A stretch of 64,000 nt of DNA from Onthophagus taurus (taxonomy: Eukaryota > Arthropoda > Insecta > Coleoptera > Scarabaeidae): positions 3,288,501 through 3,352,500 of the forward strand of contig NC_091975.1 of assembly GCF_036711975.1 (NCBI RefSeq). The letters run 5' to 3'. A program made the translations under genes and the position numbers. The number at the start of each line of letters is the position of its first letter. Within the stretch, counting starts at the first letter, position 1. This document shows positions 51,301-61,999 of this stretch, in pieces. The notes below the pieces were generated by a model. It was not told the DNA's origin and ran no database searches. It saw only the letters and a list, made by a program, of their open reading frames with translations.

Positions 51301-54300
51301 GGGCATTAAAAACCGTCATAGCCCCCGACGGCCTCTCGGTGATTAATCGACAACGATCCAGAGAGAACAGAACCACGACCTCGAGAGATGAATTTAATTA
51401 AAGAATTACCGACGCAAACCTGATTTATTACACTCTAATTATACACGATAAATGATTATATTATTTGGTTATAGAAATTCGGAATGATACAGAAAAAAAT
51501 TAATTTAGTAGAATTCCATTATAAGTAAAGCTTGAAATTCTTCATACTCAGAATCATAACGGAAGTACAGAATCAAGATTCTATCAAAACTGCATCTATG
51601 AGTGCATGACAACTCCTTCAAGATTGCTAGGACGTAGACTTTATGAAGTACTCCATGATGTCTGGATCAAGTTTTCATCAAGCAAGTAATTTCATATAAA
51701 GTCTACATCATCTCTGCTGCAATGTTCTCCTTGTTTCCATCAGCGCAAGTATGTCTAAAGTCTTATTCAGAGTGCATTAAGACTGCATGATATCTTTATC
51801 GATTTTATCTTAGTCCTTATTCCACTTTGAACATTTATCATACATGCATCAACTTGCCATTAAGTCTCCATAGAGTCAAGTTTGAAGAATCAAGTGTGTA
51901 CCAAAGATGCAAAAATCTCACTAAAGTACTTATTTGTTTTTATAAGAATCCTTTGAAGTTTGCATTAAATCTTTTTCCAAATAAACATTGTTTGGGTGGT
52001 AATCCAAAATGGGCGCATATTTCATTGTAGTTATAAACGATTGCATTGGGGATATATCAAAAGACCGTTGTAATGATTTTTTCAAAAAGGTTTCCTAGTT
52101 TCGTCGGTATGCAGAGAAAGGACGATGCAGAAGCGTAACGAATGAGATCGGTCGATATACGCGCGCGTCCCGGATTGAATTACGGGAATTAATTTCGTGC
52201 CGCTTTCGCCCGACGTTATTCACTCGCGATTTAATTTACACCGGATACGCCGCGTGACAATGCGACCGTCCGGAATGAAACGCGACTACTACCGTGCAGC
52301 GCTATTTTGTTCATTTTTTTTTTCGACGAAACGAACAAAAAAGCTCGCACTTTTAATCAAAACCGGAACTAACAATTATTTTTCGTTTCAAGGAAAAAAA
52401 TATGAAATAATATTTAGGTACACGAGCGTTGTTATTAACAAATCGTTAATTAAATTAATCGTCGGTAAATCTTAAAGACAATTAGTTTGGAGATAAAGGG
52501 AGTGCTTTGGCCCCAAATAGCCTCGCGCGACACGGCCCAAAATTAATTCATTAGCGGCTCGTTTCACCATGCTTGGAGGGTTGCTCCCGGAAGATTAACA
52601 GAGCAGGATAATTAGATTCCTGCTAGAGACTATGTTCTCATCTTTCTCTATAGTTGTTAAAGGCTATTTATTGAAAATTTATTGTAAAATAATTTCCACA
52701 AAAACAAGTCTCATAAATAATTTATACGTCTCTCTTCGAGGATCGTTTATGGCTCATTTGCAATTTATCGATGCCATTCTCGGTCGGAGATCGTATTAAA
52801 GAGTCGTCTAACGACCATGACACGTAACCAAACGAATCATACACGACCTAATTCAGTCGTGAAATCTCAACATTTTCGACGCGGTTCTCTTCACGTCTTG
52901 CGGACTTATCTTCTTTCGGCTATTTTATTACCCATGATTGTCGGTCGTTGAGATGCCATCCGCGGTAATTCACGGGTTACGCTTACGGGGTCGGGATTCC
53001 AAAGCGCACCGACGGACGGAGAGGAGAAAACGATGGAGTGTGGTAGTATGCCGAAATACCTCCTCCCAGACACGTTCTCAATTAATTAAATTTGTTTTAC
53101 GGCGTTTACCCGGCTCGCCGCACAACCAATTAAGCGCGATAATTAAACTGACTTGCGGGCGACATTTTTACAGGGCGATTATCGTTTATTAGCGAGTTAA
53201 GCACGGTTTAATTCGGATTTATGGTGGTACCTTAAAGACTTCTTAAAGAATACTCCGTATGGTAACTTGAGTAAAACAATGAATTTTTTTTTATATCTTT
53301 CTTATTACTATTTACTAAAATTTAGTTTGTCTATTCAACAATAGAGTGCAGGACTAGAAAGCGTCTCGTGATTGGATCATGATGTTGTAACGCTGCCTCC
53401 ATATTGAAGAAGTTTATAAACTTTAAAATTGCTGTATCAACTGTGTATGCCTAAACTACAACTATGATAACTACAAAAACTGCAATTTTCATTAACATTT
53501 CACTAATATTGTGAAAACTTTCCCGACTTAATATATGTATATTTGGTTGCATAATTCAATAAAAATAAAATTTATTTTTCACAACGAATATCACAAAGAC
53601 GAGGTACAATCTCTCGAGAGATGAGGATCTTACGGCGATATTTGCCACGAGATTTGATTCGAGAAAACGTCGTCCGTTAAATCGCCATTTGTATTCAGCG
53701 TGCGTTGTCGCGATCTCGTTAGGTTGGCAAACCTTTTAGTCGTTATTAGATTACGGCGATAGAAAGGGAATCGTTCGCCCTTTAATGGAACACCATCCGC
53801 TTTTGTTACCGCTTCGTCGGTCGGTTATTGACGATTTTTTTCTCATTCAAAAGGGGTCTCGCGTGACGCCCGTTAATTAGTTGAAAAAGTTCCGATCAGA
53901 CCCTATTTTTAACATCTGACTATTTATACGCGGAATTGGAACGAAAGAAAGTAGAACTTGAAGTAAAAAGTTTCAATTCAAATAACAAAAAAAATCGTTA
54001 TTTCACAATATATGCTACTTTACTATGACTATATTTTATGTAATGTTAGATGGTTTACGATTTTTATCTAAATAGGTCATAATATTGCGAAGGAAATGCG
54101 TTCTTCCGCCCGATAACGTTATGACCTAGCTCTAAAAATGCCGTCAACAGATCGCGCTTCGATAATCCTCGCAAATGTTTTTTTTTTTCGCGTCCTCTAT
54201 ATTTTTTTATTTTATTCAATTGCCGGGCGTCGCGCGAGGTCGCGACAAGGTTAACTTTCGACTCTGAGACGCAGTAGAAATATACGTTCGATAAATTTTA

Positions 54301-57300
54301 CGACAATCGATTCAAAAACCAAGGTTACCGTTAACCATAAAAAAATTTCAACCGATTTTGCGTGGATTAAACACAACGGGCTTCGTTGTTTTAAGCCAAA
54401 TAAAAAAAAATCGACACGTAACGATCTCCAATTGGAATCGCGATATGAATTCAGTTAAAGATATAATGCGAGAGACGTCGAAGCGAGATATGACGCGCCG
54501 AGAAGACCTTGAAACGTTTTATAAATAGATGTATCTGCCGCGAACCGCGCGAGTTAATCTTAATCGTAATCGTAAATCGTCGTTTAAATATTCGATATTT
54601 ATACATTATTCATGGCTTTTGGAGAAATTTATAATTATGGGGATGATACAATTTTAAGGTGTTGTTGTGGTTAGATTAAGTTGATGTCATATTGGATTAC
54701 ATCATTAGATTAGTGTTAATAGATTTTAGTAGATGGCGTAAATTTCATCGTTATAACTTATTATTAAGTTTTATGTTTTGGTATTAAAAGAAAGGGGTTG
54801 TGAACTCGAAATGGATGAAAAGAGAGAAATTGAGGGACGGAGAGAGACCAATTAGGCGTCGAGGTGTGGCGGTCTTGCTCCGAGATGTTATTGATTTGCC
54901 GGGCACTTGTGCCGAGCCGCAGCCTGTTCGTCAGAAAGTTCAACATACCGCCGGCAGCGCCCGAATCGACGCGGTGCCGAGGGTGAACACCCCCATCTCC
55001 GGAGCCCTCTATTATGCTTCGATTTAAACTTGATTTGGGAACCCGACTTCGCTCCGAATACCGATGGGGATCAAACGGACGTTCCGGTATTTCCGCCAGT
55101 TATCTCTACTTACATTTCAAATAAAACTGCGAATAAATAAAATTACACAACAATAACTTAACGACCTAATAACATGGTTGTGTGAGTATAGTTTTTGCAA
55201 GAGAGCGCTCATTTAACGACCGTTAATTATGCGGCAGAGTAATTGCGAAATCGCCAAGGCCGTTTTGGCATTGTTTTCGCCGATTTCCCTCGTCGGCTAC
55301 CACTATTACTACTACGCGATATGAAAACATCTCGCGGGGCTTCGGCGGGCGGTTGTCGCGCGTCTTGGAATTCGCTTCAACGCCAGCGGCACCACACCAG
55401 GTTTGCTGGTCTTTCCATATTCGGCCGGACGGCCCCAATAAATAAAACCAGTCGGCGCAGCAGCTGCCGCGGCGCCCGAATAAAAAATTTAAAAAAAAAA
55501 AAACATCAGCCTTCCTCTTCATTCGATCGGGAACTCTGAATCTATCTTTTAGCTGCGTGCGTGTAAATCTCTCCCTCGATAATCCCTATGGTATCTCATT
55601 ACACTTCCTGTTTAGTCACCTCTGGGTTTCGTCATAAAATGTTAGTCTACATATGGAGTGTTAAACTCAGCTTTTTTTGCTGTACTTAAAATCTTTGCAT
55701 AACATATTAATGTTTAAAGATTTGGTATCACAGTGTAATATGTGTTCTTGGGAGACTCCACGTCATTTGAGTTTTACACTCCATTTCAAACTAACACAAC
55801 AATAAATCAATCAAAAATCGACGTTACAATGGGTTTACTTTGTTTCGAATAAGTCCTTGAAGCGGGCGTCTTTTGTCCCGCACGAAATCGCCTTTCGACT
55901 ATTTCCCATTCTATTTCTGGGTTTCGTCCTATTCTTAGATCCGACTTCGGGCCGTTTCGTCTTCACCCTGCTCACGACGCATGATCGAAATAAACTTAAA
56001 TAAAAAATTGATAATAAATTAATTAGAAATGTATACGTTTAACGAATCGATTATAATTAAGTGGACCTTGACACGCCATTTTCAGTGTTTCTGGATGACG
56101 TTGGTGGGGTTCTTTGAAAGCTGCGCCACTAATAAATTGGATCGAAACGCGACGGCTGATCGATAGTGGACGCGCTAATGACGCGCGGCGATTAAGTAAT
56201 CAAGCAGTCGGCGGACGGGCCTCATCGTCCCCAACAAAGGGGCCGTCCGTAAATTGCGCGCGGGACCCGCCACCACACTTCCAGATGGCGCGGCGCAAAC
56301 GCGTCGAGAACCTTCTTACAAAAGAGATCGATACCCGTCGCTCGCGATGCTGCGGCACACGATTTCAAAGCAGCTTACCCCCAGATAACTTCTTCTTTCC
56401 TCTTTATCGTTTTAAAGTGTTTCATGCAACAAATTGACTTATAGCCGCCATCTTTGTTTTCTGGGCAAATTCATTAACGTCTTCTTAACAATAAGCTTAT
56501 CTAAGCTTAACTAATAGAACGGCAAAGAAGCTATATACAAAATGAGATGTCTTAGAATAACTTAAAAAAGTAAATTAAATTGAAGGGATTTGATTTAGCC
56601 ATCAGTTGCAAATCTCGACAGGTTTTTCCATCGACGAACGCGCGACACCTGCGGTGCGTAGCCAGCGATCCACGGCTTATGGCATTCTTGGGATAGTCGA
56701 AGAGCCCGATGGCCACTCATGGTAATGCCCCTCGTTTGTAGCTATTCTTCGGGCGCGTACGGAATCCTGTCGGCGTCTCGACATGCCTTAATAGGGAACA
56801 CAGCTCTCAGTGCAAAGAAGAAAACGAAAACTCCTTTCGATGCGAATCCTTCTTCTCTCGCCAGCAGGCGAGGTTAATTTAATTTAATCCGAGAGATCCT
56901 TTTCCTCCGGGACGTTCGTTCCCAAGATCGTCACCCTCCGCTCTCACTGGTAGACGATCTCTGCAAGCCAGATGGTTACACACAATGTTTTTTTAAAGTG
57001 TGTGGTGTGTGTAAACTTGAAAATTAAACGGCAGGTGCGGTCGAGTCATAACAGATTTATTATTCGAGCGATGACAGATAGTCGGCCGTCAATTTTCGTT
57101 TTCGGGCGCCAGATTTAATGCGCAGATTACAAAGGAAAACGAAGTAAACAGTTGCAAACGACCACTAAACGATGACTCATAATCGCGGCGTTCCTTTTCT
57201 GAGAACGACGAACAAAAAATAATACAACGACCGCAATGTGACATTGGGCGATGTTATTCTCCATTCTAATTTAATTCGTTTAACAGATGGTTTGTGCGCG

Positions 57301-60300
57301 ATGTGAGCGCACGAACCGTCGTCCTCGTCCGTTTAACTCGCGATTTCACATTCTGACGACGGAGTCTCAACGACGCATTTATTGGTTTTATTACGGCGGA
57401 ATGTCGGAGAATTCTAACATTCAAAGAATAATCGTGGCAAAGAAGGTTTAAAATCCTTTATAGAAAAAAGACAAAAAGAATCGAAGACACGCGGAAGATC
57501 AGAAAAGAACCCCATTTTCTTCTTCTTTCTTTAGGTCGTTCGTTTCGGCGACAACCTCATTGTTTAGTAGACAATGACGTTGACTATGGTCAGAGAGCGA
57601 TCATGGTCTTCTGTTATGTTGTATGCCGGTAGCGAGCCGAAACCGACTTTTTGGCACTGAGACAGATTTATGGCGGTCCCTAACCATTGATTCCACTTCT
57701 GCCAGCTGAGAAGGCAGGTCAACACCCGAATTTACCACCCCGGAAACCCGGATTAGTAACGTTCCACCAACCTCTTTAAGTCAAAAAAAAAGTAAAAAAA
57801 GAAAGAAAGAAGTTCGTTTTTTTCGTTTTGAAATAATAAATATCTTTAATATCCACTATTCATTTTACCAAGACTTATCCCCCACGGATCTCGTAGTCTT
57901 ATATATTCGTGTGCAAGTACTTTGAGATAATAGGGGTAGATATCGTACACTCGACCATTGGTCACCTGAAGATAACGTCCACGGTGCGTGATGTTAAAAG
58001 TAAGGGTGTGTGCATATTTAGCGATAGTAGTCATGTAACAGTGAATCACAACAAAAAAAAAAGAAACGGGGAAGAAATAAAACAAGATCAAGATCCTAAA
58101 ACGTTCTTGATTAAGCAGCTGTTTGTGTGACGTTAGAAACGTTGGAGTCTGTAGCTGGGGTCGAGAGAAGGCCACTCCTTATGGAATCTCCGAGATCCGG
58201 TCCTGGCGGCCGGACAGAAACTGGTTGGTAATGAATCGAGTACCTCGAAGAGCCTGTTTACCGGATACTTTTATATAAAGACGGCGGCCGGCGTCGTTAA
58301 CCGCCTCGAGATGCGTGCATAATGCCTCTTGTATACCAACAACAAAGCGAAGAGAACCAGTCGCGTACGACTGCGCACATTAATGAAGAGACCTGAATAA
58401 TATTATGATGACCGTCCCTGTTCTTTATGAAGCCGTTTGTCGTCGCTTGATGAATCATGGAATATGGCGCCCTCATTAAGTAATTGTAACCGAGAAGTTT
58501 ATCCAGAACGACAGAAAAACCGCAAAGACCCTTCTCTACCTGCTTCGGTCATAATTCTTCTACCAAAAAGAAAAATAAAGTTGGGGTTGCGCAACGTAGT
58601 AATCCGAAGCCCACGCGTCTAACTTCTCAGAATAATCCGAAAAATTCTTGGAAACTAAAAACAATATAATCAAAAATCAAACAGAATTAATTATGCAACC
58701 ACACTTACGAACACAAAGTCGATAAAGTAGTTTTTCAACACACTTAATTTAATCCATACATAATCCACACTTAATCTACATTTAATCGTCATTTAATCCC
58801 TGTGAGTTCAAATTAACAAAATGATTATAATAAGATAGTGTCTAGTTAATTAAATTATCGCCATCCTCGTTTTGTTATTATTATAATTAGTACATGATTG
58901 TTTACGATCTAAGCGTTAAAACGTAAGCGGCGCGTTAAAACCAGTATACAAACACACACACGAAGCGGTTATAAATTATCGCGGTGCTGTTATCAACCGT
59001 TGAATACGCGACGGTTTGCGAGCGTTGCGAGTGGAGCGTAGTGGATCCCGAGATAACGACCCGTTTTTAGGGCCATTACCGACCCGGAGCGAATACGGTC
59101 GCCGGCCCGAACGAGCAAACACGTTTCCGCAGACCGTATTTACATTTTAACGTTTTCGCTTCCGATTTATTTTCGGCGAACGATAACGTCGACAAATGCG
59201 CAGAAAATGTTTCGATGGACGACGCCATTCCTCGTAATGGATTGGAACTCGCTCGCTGTTTAACCCGTTTAAAATATGTAATTTTGATGAGTGCCGTCGC
59301 CCAGTAATGGACCGTCACGGTTAATAAATTAAATAAACCTATTTGTATTTGACGAGGTTGGGCTGTTTGCGATGCAAACTGATTTTAATCCAGTTTATTA
59401 AATGTGCACCTATCATTAGTTATATCGACTCCGATGTATTAATTCTTAATTCCTTAGGTCTTCGAAATGATCGTAACCAGCACGCGGAATCGCATTAAAG
59501 ATGCAAATGCATCGACCAAGAGAGGAAACGGTTCGTGCCCGCAATTACGTGGCAGATTGCGATCGGCAGTCGAAACTGGAACGCAGCTTTGATGATGGAC
59601 TTTACGGTTCGCCAGAAATCCATTAGAGCGAAAGTAGAACGACGGCGGCGGTACCGTTTGCTTTATGGACCCGGGTGTTTGATTAAAACATCAACCATTT
59701 CTCGGAAATCAAAAACATGTTAATTACTTTGTGTATTTTCTTAGTAAGTCTCATTACACACATCGTTTTATTATTAACAAATAAAAATGTGATAATGTTG
59801 AATTTAAATTTTGAAAGAAATATTTTTCATACAAGAACGATTTCCCGCAGTTTACATGGGCGCAGCGTGGTCATAAATCAATAACGGAGTGGCGCGCGAG
59901 AGAGCAATTGATTGCAAACGGCGTCTTTCGAAAATTGTTACCGTTCTCGGTCCGCGAATCGTGAGGACAACCGCGTTGTACAGTACCTATTGTGTTGACC
60001 TTTTGCATCGACATGGTGATTTATCGTGTGGGAACTTTTCCCCCTTTCCTTGTCTCTTTCTCCCTTTCTCTCTCTCTCTCTCGATTCGTATCGAATAGTC
60101 TTGAAACTTGTCGACCCAATATTTAGCTACGTTATCGAACACTACCCATTACCTTCCCTACAATGGGATCGTGCTAATTCGGCAAATTGAATTGGCTCGA
60201 ACGTAATCGACTCACGGCGGCAGCACGCTCCGTGCTTCTATTACGGAACAATTCGAGAGCCTATTCGAGGGGATCGCTTTAGATTAACGGTACATAGTTA

Positions 60301-61323
60301 GGATTGCGTCTAATTAGTTTAGAGAGAGAGTATATTGTTGAATTTCGCATTTACGTCGAAAGAAACAATCATAGTGACGTGGTTTAACCCGTCCGTCAAC
60401 GGCTGTTTCCCCTTTTTCAAGCGCCTGTCTGCGCTCCTGATTCGCTTAATAACGGGCTGTTTGCACTTCCGGCTTTCGGTGCCGGCGTGGGTTATGTTTC
60501 TGTGACAACAGAATCGATTACGGTTATTAGTGTACGCGGTGGGAACAACGATATATTCGTTGCATTTTAAAAAGTACCTGAAACATTTTTTTCCTTTTAA
60601 CTAAACGTTTAGATCGATTTCTTACCTGATATAAATGATAGTTCCGTTGGTAAGAAGCCTCTTCCACCCGAATGGCACATTAACGAAAGGTGTCTGAGGC
60701 TGAGAAACGGTAACAACCGAAGCACTAGATTGTTGATCGGGGGTAACGGCCAACACAACCCCCCCGTGTCTTACACTAACACCACCGCCGTCAAACACGA
60801 CCATTTCCTGGGGTTGAGGAACGACGACGAGCCCCCCCTCGTCCGCTGAACTAAGACTGCTACAGCTGGATTCGGCGGTTTCGGAACGTACGGAGTCACA
60901 GCGTACGACGCAATTTGCCGCCTCCAGGTACTCGCAGCAATCGTCGCGAGACTTATCGGGTCGGCCGGGACCCGAATCGGAGGGCGGTTGCGGATCGGGG
61001 CCGCTTTTGATTTGGCTCAGAACGTTCACGTTCTGGTGGTAGTCGACGACGGGGAACCCGTTCTGCGATATCACAGCATTGCTAGTAGTCGAGTAGAACC
61101 CGTTGTAATCCGTTGGCTTGAGTTTGTCGACGGTGGAGAAACATTTAGTGCCCGCCACGGGGGCCACGGAATGCGTAGGGTAGGCCCCGTTCTGGACAAC
61201 CGCGTGCGAGCCCTGGGGTACATGTTGGCCGCTTACCGTGTACGCTTGGGCAAAATTGTCATTCGAGACGTAAACGACTACATTTTGGATTCCCTGCGTC
61301 GGCAATTCAGGCTTTGAGGCCAT
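30176..61323 (-). CDS. sba: MBD5/MBD6 homologue (six-banded), 1828 aa in nine coding exons
   Basis: Nine exons (60626-61323, 49761-49884, 42752-42890, 35382-35527, 34286-35327, 31626-34231, 31220-31571, 30543-30786, 30176-30311) join with all phases matching, giving 5487 nt. The MBD (about residues 216-280) starts [19 protein letters not shown] and continues [20 protein letters not shown], then TKLCNHKRK, close to vertebrate MBD5. Residues 320-1585 are Gln/Asn/Pro/Ser-rich and low complexity. The end has a PWWP domain (about 1714-1783; [15 protein letters not shown], then [10 protein letters not shown]) and the family tail [21 protein letters not shown]5/6 bind the PR-DUB (BAP1/ASXL) histone H2A deubiquitinase through the MBD and do not depend on methylated CpG, so a nuclear chromatin role is expected. 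Odd: about 215 residues precede the MBD, whereas MBD5 begins almost at it. Confidence 0.88.
30543..30786 (-). CDS. sba: sba coding exon 8 (PWWP domain)
   Basis: Acceptor GTTGTTTAG|TAGAG, donor CGGAC|GTGAGT. Reads [59 protein letters not shown]. Human MBD5 has [20 protein letters not shown] and LKTLTEGLEAYSRVRKRNR. Confidence 0.88.
31220..31571 (-). CDS. sba: sba coding exon 7
   Basis: Acceptor TTTTTAG|GCTATGG, donor GATGATG|GTAAGA in phase 1. Encodes about 117 residues from [19 protein letters not shown] to HPLFDEGDD. The frame stays open past the donor to a stop at 31176, but only splicing restores the PWWP junction. Confidence 0.82.
31626..34231 (-). CDS. sba: sba coding exon 6 (large Gln/Thr-rich exon)
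   Basis: Acceptor TTTTAATAG|GTGC, donor TTCAATG|GTGAGA; 868 full codons. Contains an uninterrupted Q8 run near 33982-34005, a proline-rich run MAPPPPKVV, and a [18 protein letters not shown] motif near 32900 that recalls the RKRKQPPTTVLSLL motif of MBD5. Otherwise disordered. Confidence 0.86.
34286..35327 (-). CDS. sba: sba coding exon 5 (Gln/Pro/His-rich)
   Basis: Acceptor TATTTTAG|TTATGG in phase 0, donor ACAAACAG|GTATAA in phase 1. Encodes 347 residues dominated by Q, P, H, S and N, with several CAA/CAG runs and a basic cluster [15 protein letters not shown]. No folded domain visible. Confidence 0.84.
35382..35527 (-). CDS. sba: sba coding exon 4 (basic segment)
   Basis: Acceptor AATTTCAG|ATTTTAATG, donor CCTCAG|GTAATA. 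Reads [20 protein letters not shown] then [23 protein letters not shown] is a likely nuclear localisation signal. Confidence 0.82.
39149..39171. repeat. TG microsatellite
   Basis: TATGTATG followed by seven or more TG units within an intron. Confidence 0.8.
40099..40130. repeat. dispersed CTAGAACT-family repeat, copy 4 (fragment)
   Basis: CAGTTCTAGTTTTAGTTCAA followed by TAAAAACATCAATGG matches the right half of the family units at 13150-13181 and 48060-48100. Confidence 0.45.
40307..40415. mobile_element. foldback element with nested inverted repeats
   Basis: Outer arms TTAAGTCACCCC (40307-40318) and GGGGTGACTTAA (40404-40415) are perfect complements. Inner arms GAGTGAGTAATA (40329-40340) and TATTACTCATTC (40381-40392) pair with one mismatch. 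About 110 bp in all, without coding sequence; looks like a small MITE. Confidence 0.55.
42752..42890 (-). CDS. sba: sba coding exon 3 (end of MBD region)
   Basis: Acceptor TTTCAG|GTTCCC and donor CTAAAG|GTAATT. Reads [20 protein letters not shown] then [19 protein letters not shown]5 has TKLCIHKRK at the same place. Phase 0 in, phase 1 out. Confidence 0.86.
43436..43707. mobile_element. inverted-repeat element with Tc1/mariner-like ends
   Basis: Arms at 43436-43476 and 43668-43707 are complementary over about 40 bp with a handful of mismatches and share AATTAGTAT, ACAGTGTGATTAGA. A CACTGTATA end is found a little further right (43763-43771), preceded by TTTTTGTTCGC, as at Tc1-type termini. 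No transposase frame; probably one MITE inserted into or degraded within another. Confidence 0.45.
44205..45404 (+). CDS. SH3-RUN protein, intronless TBC-less SGSM3-like gene
   Basis: One uninterrupted frame of 399 codons from ATG 44205 (an internal ATG at 44271 is also plausible). An SH3 domain (about residues 143-198) has [27 protein letters not shown] and VEILDER, then AGDD. A RUN domain (about 210-391) has [51 protein letters not shown] and the exact family end KYHLFSWD. Human SGSM3 (RUTBC3) has nearly the same strings in the same order, but there they follow a TBC Rab-GAP domain that is absent here; the first 75 residues match nothing I know. SGSM3 acts on small GTPases (Rab/Rap); without TBC this copy could only bind partners. 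Loss of introns suggests a 5'-truncated retrocopy; the intact frame suggests selection. AATAAA follows at 45412 and 45424. Confidence 0.85.
   Translation: MTFREIHQICLRECQWNINLFKMNTVHYINSALTNTVSLVYDIVVGEETISKLSDFSKSLSSSIGFLKLKPQKSSKLKNLSGDEILRRVEEVISKIVNYFFNADPQIIESFLSVTQVDYSANGHEEDKECYENLIDFGKKLRAKALFDFIKYEDHELGFMKNNIITLLNCKDEHCWVGELNGKIGWFPAKFVEILDERTKSYSCAGDDNISKIISPLIRGDLCPVIEQLLIYGMKHRFFNQKHPWYFIKTIVKNISDSNYEAIYSRLILCKTYKLEDNGKILTPEEILFRSIHLIELTHAKVNEDVKFRSLICLGLNEQVLHLWFEIFCSCEEIIQNWYHNWSFIRSPGWVQIKCELRILSKLPFNLDYNWELPKDEDLTFKKDVRDMLLKYHLFSWDI
45412..45429 (+). terminator. polyadenylation signals of the SH3-RUN gene
   Basis: AATAAA at 45412-45417 and 45424-45429, 8 and 20 nt after the stop codon. 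Confidence 0.45.
45855..45922 (+). pseudogene. 68-bp exact duplicate of part of the SH3-RUN gene
   Basis: Positions 45855-45922 are identical to 44854-44921 (start of the RUN domain; includes GGGGAGATTTATGTCCTG), exactly 1001 bp downstream and in the same orientation. It has no flanking coding sequence and abuts a dispersed repeat at about 45927. Confidence 0.9.
45927..46065. repeat. dispersed CTAGAACT-family repeat, copy 5 with TGACGTCA module
   Basis: GAGACGCACGGCTAAACCCG, then TTCTAGGTCTAGTGTTAGTT, then TGACGTCACGGACGGG and ATTCCCGGTATGTAGC. Links the two modules seen separately at 13109 and 3565. Confidence 0.6.
47957..48215. repeat. dispersed CTAGAACT-family repeat, copy 6 (longest, palindromic)
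   Basis: Starts AGTACGGCTAACACTAACAC; has a CGTCTCTTAAGACGGCTAAA centre near 48010-48030; arms of CTAGGTCTAGTGTTAGTTCT (48050 on) face AACTAGTACTAGCATTAGAA and AACACTAAACCTAGAACTAG (48120-48170). Octamer-like CTAGAACT repeats build both arms, so single strands could fold extensively. Confidence 0.65.
49761..49884 (-). CDS. sba: sba coding exon 2 (MBD core)
   Basis: Missed by a plain ORF scan. Acceptor TTTTCAG|TCCGAGC and donor CCAAAG|GTGAGAG. Reads [20 protein letters not shown] then [20 protein letters not shown], the most conserved part of the MBD5/6 domain, with the family cysteines CKCGLEC. Confidence 0.88.
50662..50685. repeat. GA microsatellite
   Basis: About twelve GA units in an intron. 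Confidence 0.8.
51540..51980. repeat. degenerate short-unit repeat (AAGTCT..CAT type)
   Basis: Words such as AAGTCTACATCA, AAGTCTTATTCA, AAGTCTCCATAG, CATTAAGACTGCATGA and CATCAAGCAAGT recur every 20-50 bases without a fixed period. Resembles the decayed minisatellite at 18540-19110 in style but not in sequence. Confidence 0.3.
55640..55796. mobile_element. MITE with about 29-bp terminal inverted repeats
   Basis: Left end TGTTAGTCTACATATGGAGT (55640 on) continues GTTAAACTCA; the right end, read inverted, is TGTTAGTTTGAAATGGAGTG then TAAAACTCA. Only a few mismatches and one indel. Total 157 bp; the centre is AT-rich with a further weak palindrome (AAAATCTTT/AAAGATTT). No coding capacity. Target duplication not clear. 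Confidence 0.6.
60063..60083. repeat. CT microsatellite
   Basis: CTCTTTCTCCC then a run of TC units. Confidence 0.7.
60626..61323 (-). CDS. sba: sba coding exon 1 (N-terminus and start of MBD)
   Basis: ATG at 61323 ([20 protein letters not shown]). Ends in phase 2 at donor ATATCAG|GTAAGAA after [14 protein letters not shown]. Exon continues as 5' UTR to acceptor TTTTAG at 61382-61383. The 215-residue leader is Ser/Val/Gln-rich with an acidic Ser cluster and no domain I recognise. Confidence 0.87.
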
Positions 61324-61634
61324 CGTGTAAGCATAGTATCAGCTCTCTGGACGAGCCGACAATTAACACTGTCCAACACTTCTAAAACAAAAATTGCAAA
61401 CAATCATTATTACAGGTTTTATGCAAAAAAACATCTTCAGGACAATCACAACGTAATCAAATATAAATTAATTTAAAATTCACCTTGTAAATTACGAAAC
61501 AAAACGCAATTGGGGTCATAAATTAACGAAAAACCAAGTACGTTAAGTGAAAGTCGTGCCAAATTTGTTACGGCAATAAAAATTTAAAGGTTTCCCAACC
61601 TCACTTTAGGACAATAAACAAACCGATCTCTTAC

Positions 61635-61900
61635 CTGCATCTCGTATTACTTGCTCGTTTGGTGGAACCCCGTTGAAAAACTAGCATTACACTCGCGTAT
61701 CGTCGACAACGGCGACGGTTTCACACTTTTTTCGGTTATCATAAAAATTCGTTTTCGGGACGTCGTTGGTTAACCCCTTTTTTCCAACACACCTGCGCGC
61801 CCAATTTAGACGGAACGCGGACACGGACGGTTCCCGTTACTCATTTTCCGAACGGACGCGCACGTTTTCTTACGGAAAAACCACCAACACACTTCGTTAC
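61635..61900 (-). other. sba: sba 5' untranslated exon (3' boundary defined, 5' end approximate)
   Basis: Donor GATGCAG|GTAAGAG with exon end at 61635 pairs with acceptor GTTTTAG at 61382-61383, giving a 253-bp intron in front of the coding exon. The transcription start is not fixed; 61900 is a guess from the GC-rich promoter-like DNA there. Confidence 0.5.
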
Positions 61901-61977
61901 GATCACTTTCCCTCCACACTCTGTTTGATTTCACTCGCGTTAAAATAGGCACTGAAAAATATGGTGCCCATCTCGGG

Positions 61978-61995
61978 CTCCCAGAATGCATTGCG
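61978..61995 (+). promoter_or_regulatory. ZNF143/Staf-type promoter element
   Basis: CTCCCAGAATGCATTGCG closely matches the long ZNF143/Staf binding sequence (CTCCCAGAATGCAnYGCG). It is positioned just upstream of the inferred sba start. Such a long match is unlikely by chance; use in this species is inferred. Confidence 0.6.
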
Positions 61996-61999
61996 CCAA

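Larger units (their letters stand above)
49885..60625 (-). other. first large sba intron (10.7 kb)
   Basis: No nested gene supported; ORFs up to 109 codons lack any family signal. Contains a GA run at 50662-50685, a degenerate repeat at 51540-51980, a MITE at 55640-55796, a CT run at 60063-60083 and several GC-rich islands (about 52140-52560, 52740-53200, 54880-55480, 56100-56420, 58140-58420, 58900-59320) that may be regulatory. Confidence 0.6.

Noticed and set aside
57846..58175. 109-codon minus-strand ORF in the large sba intron
   Set aside because: No family resemblance; low-complexity Phe-rich stretch from a poly-A/T run.
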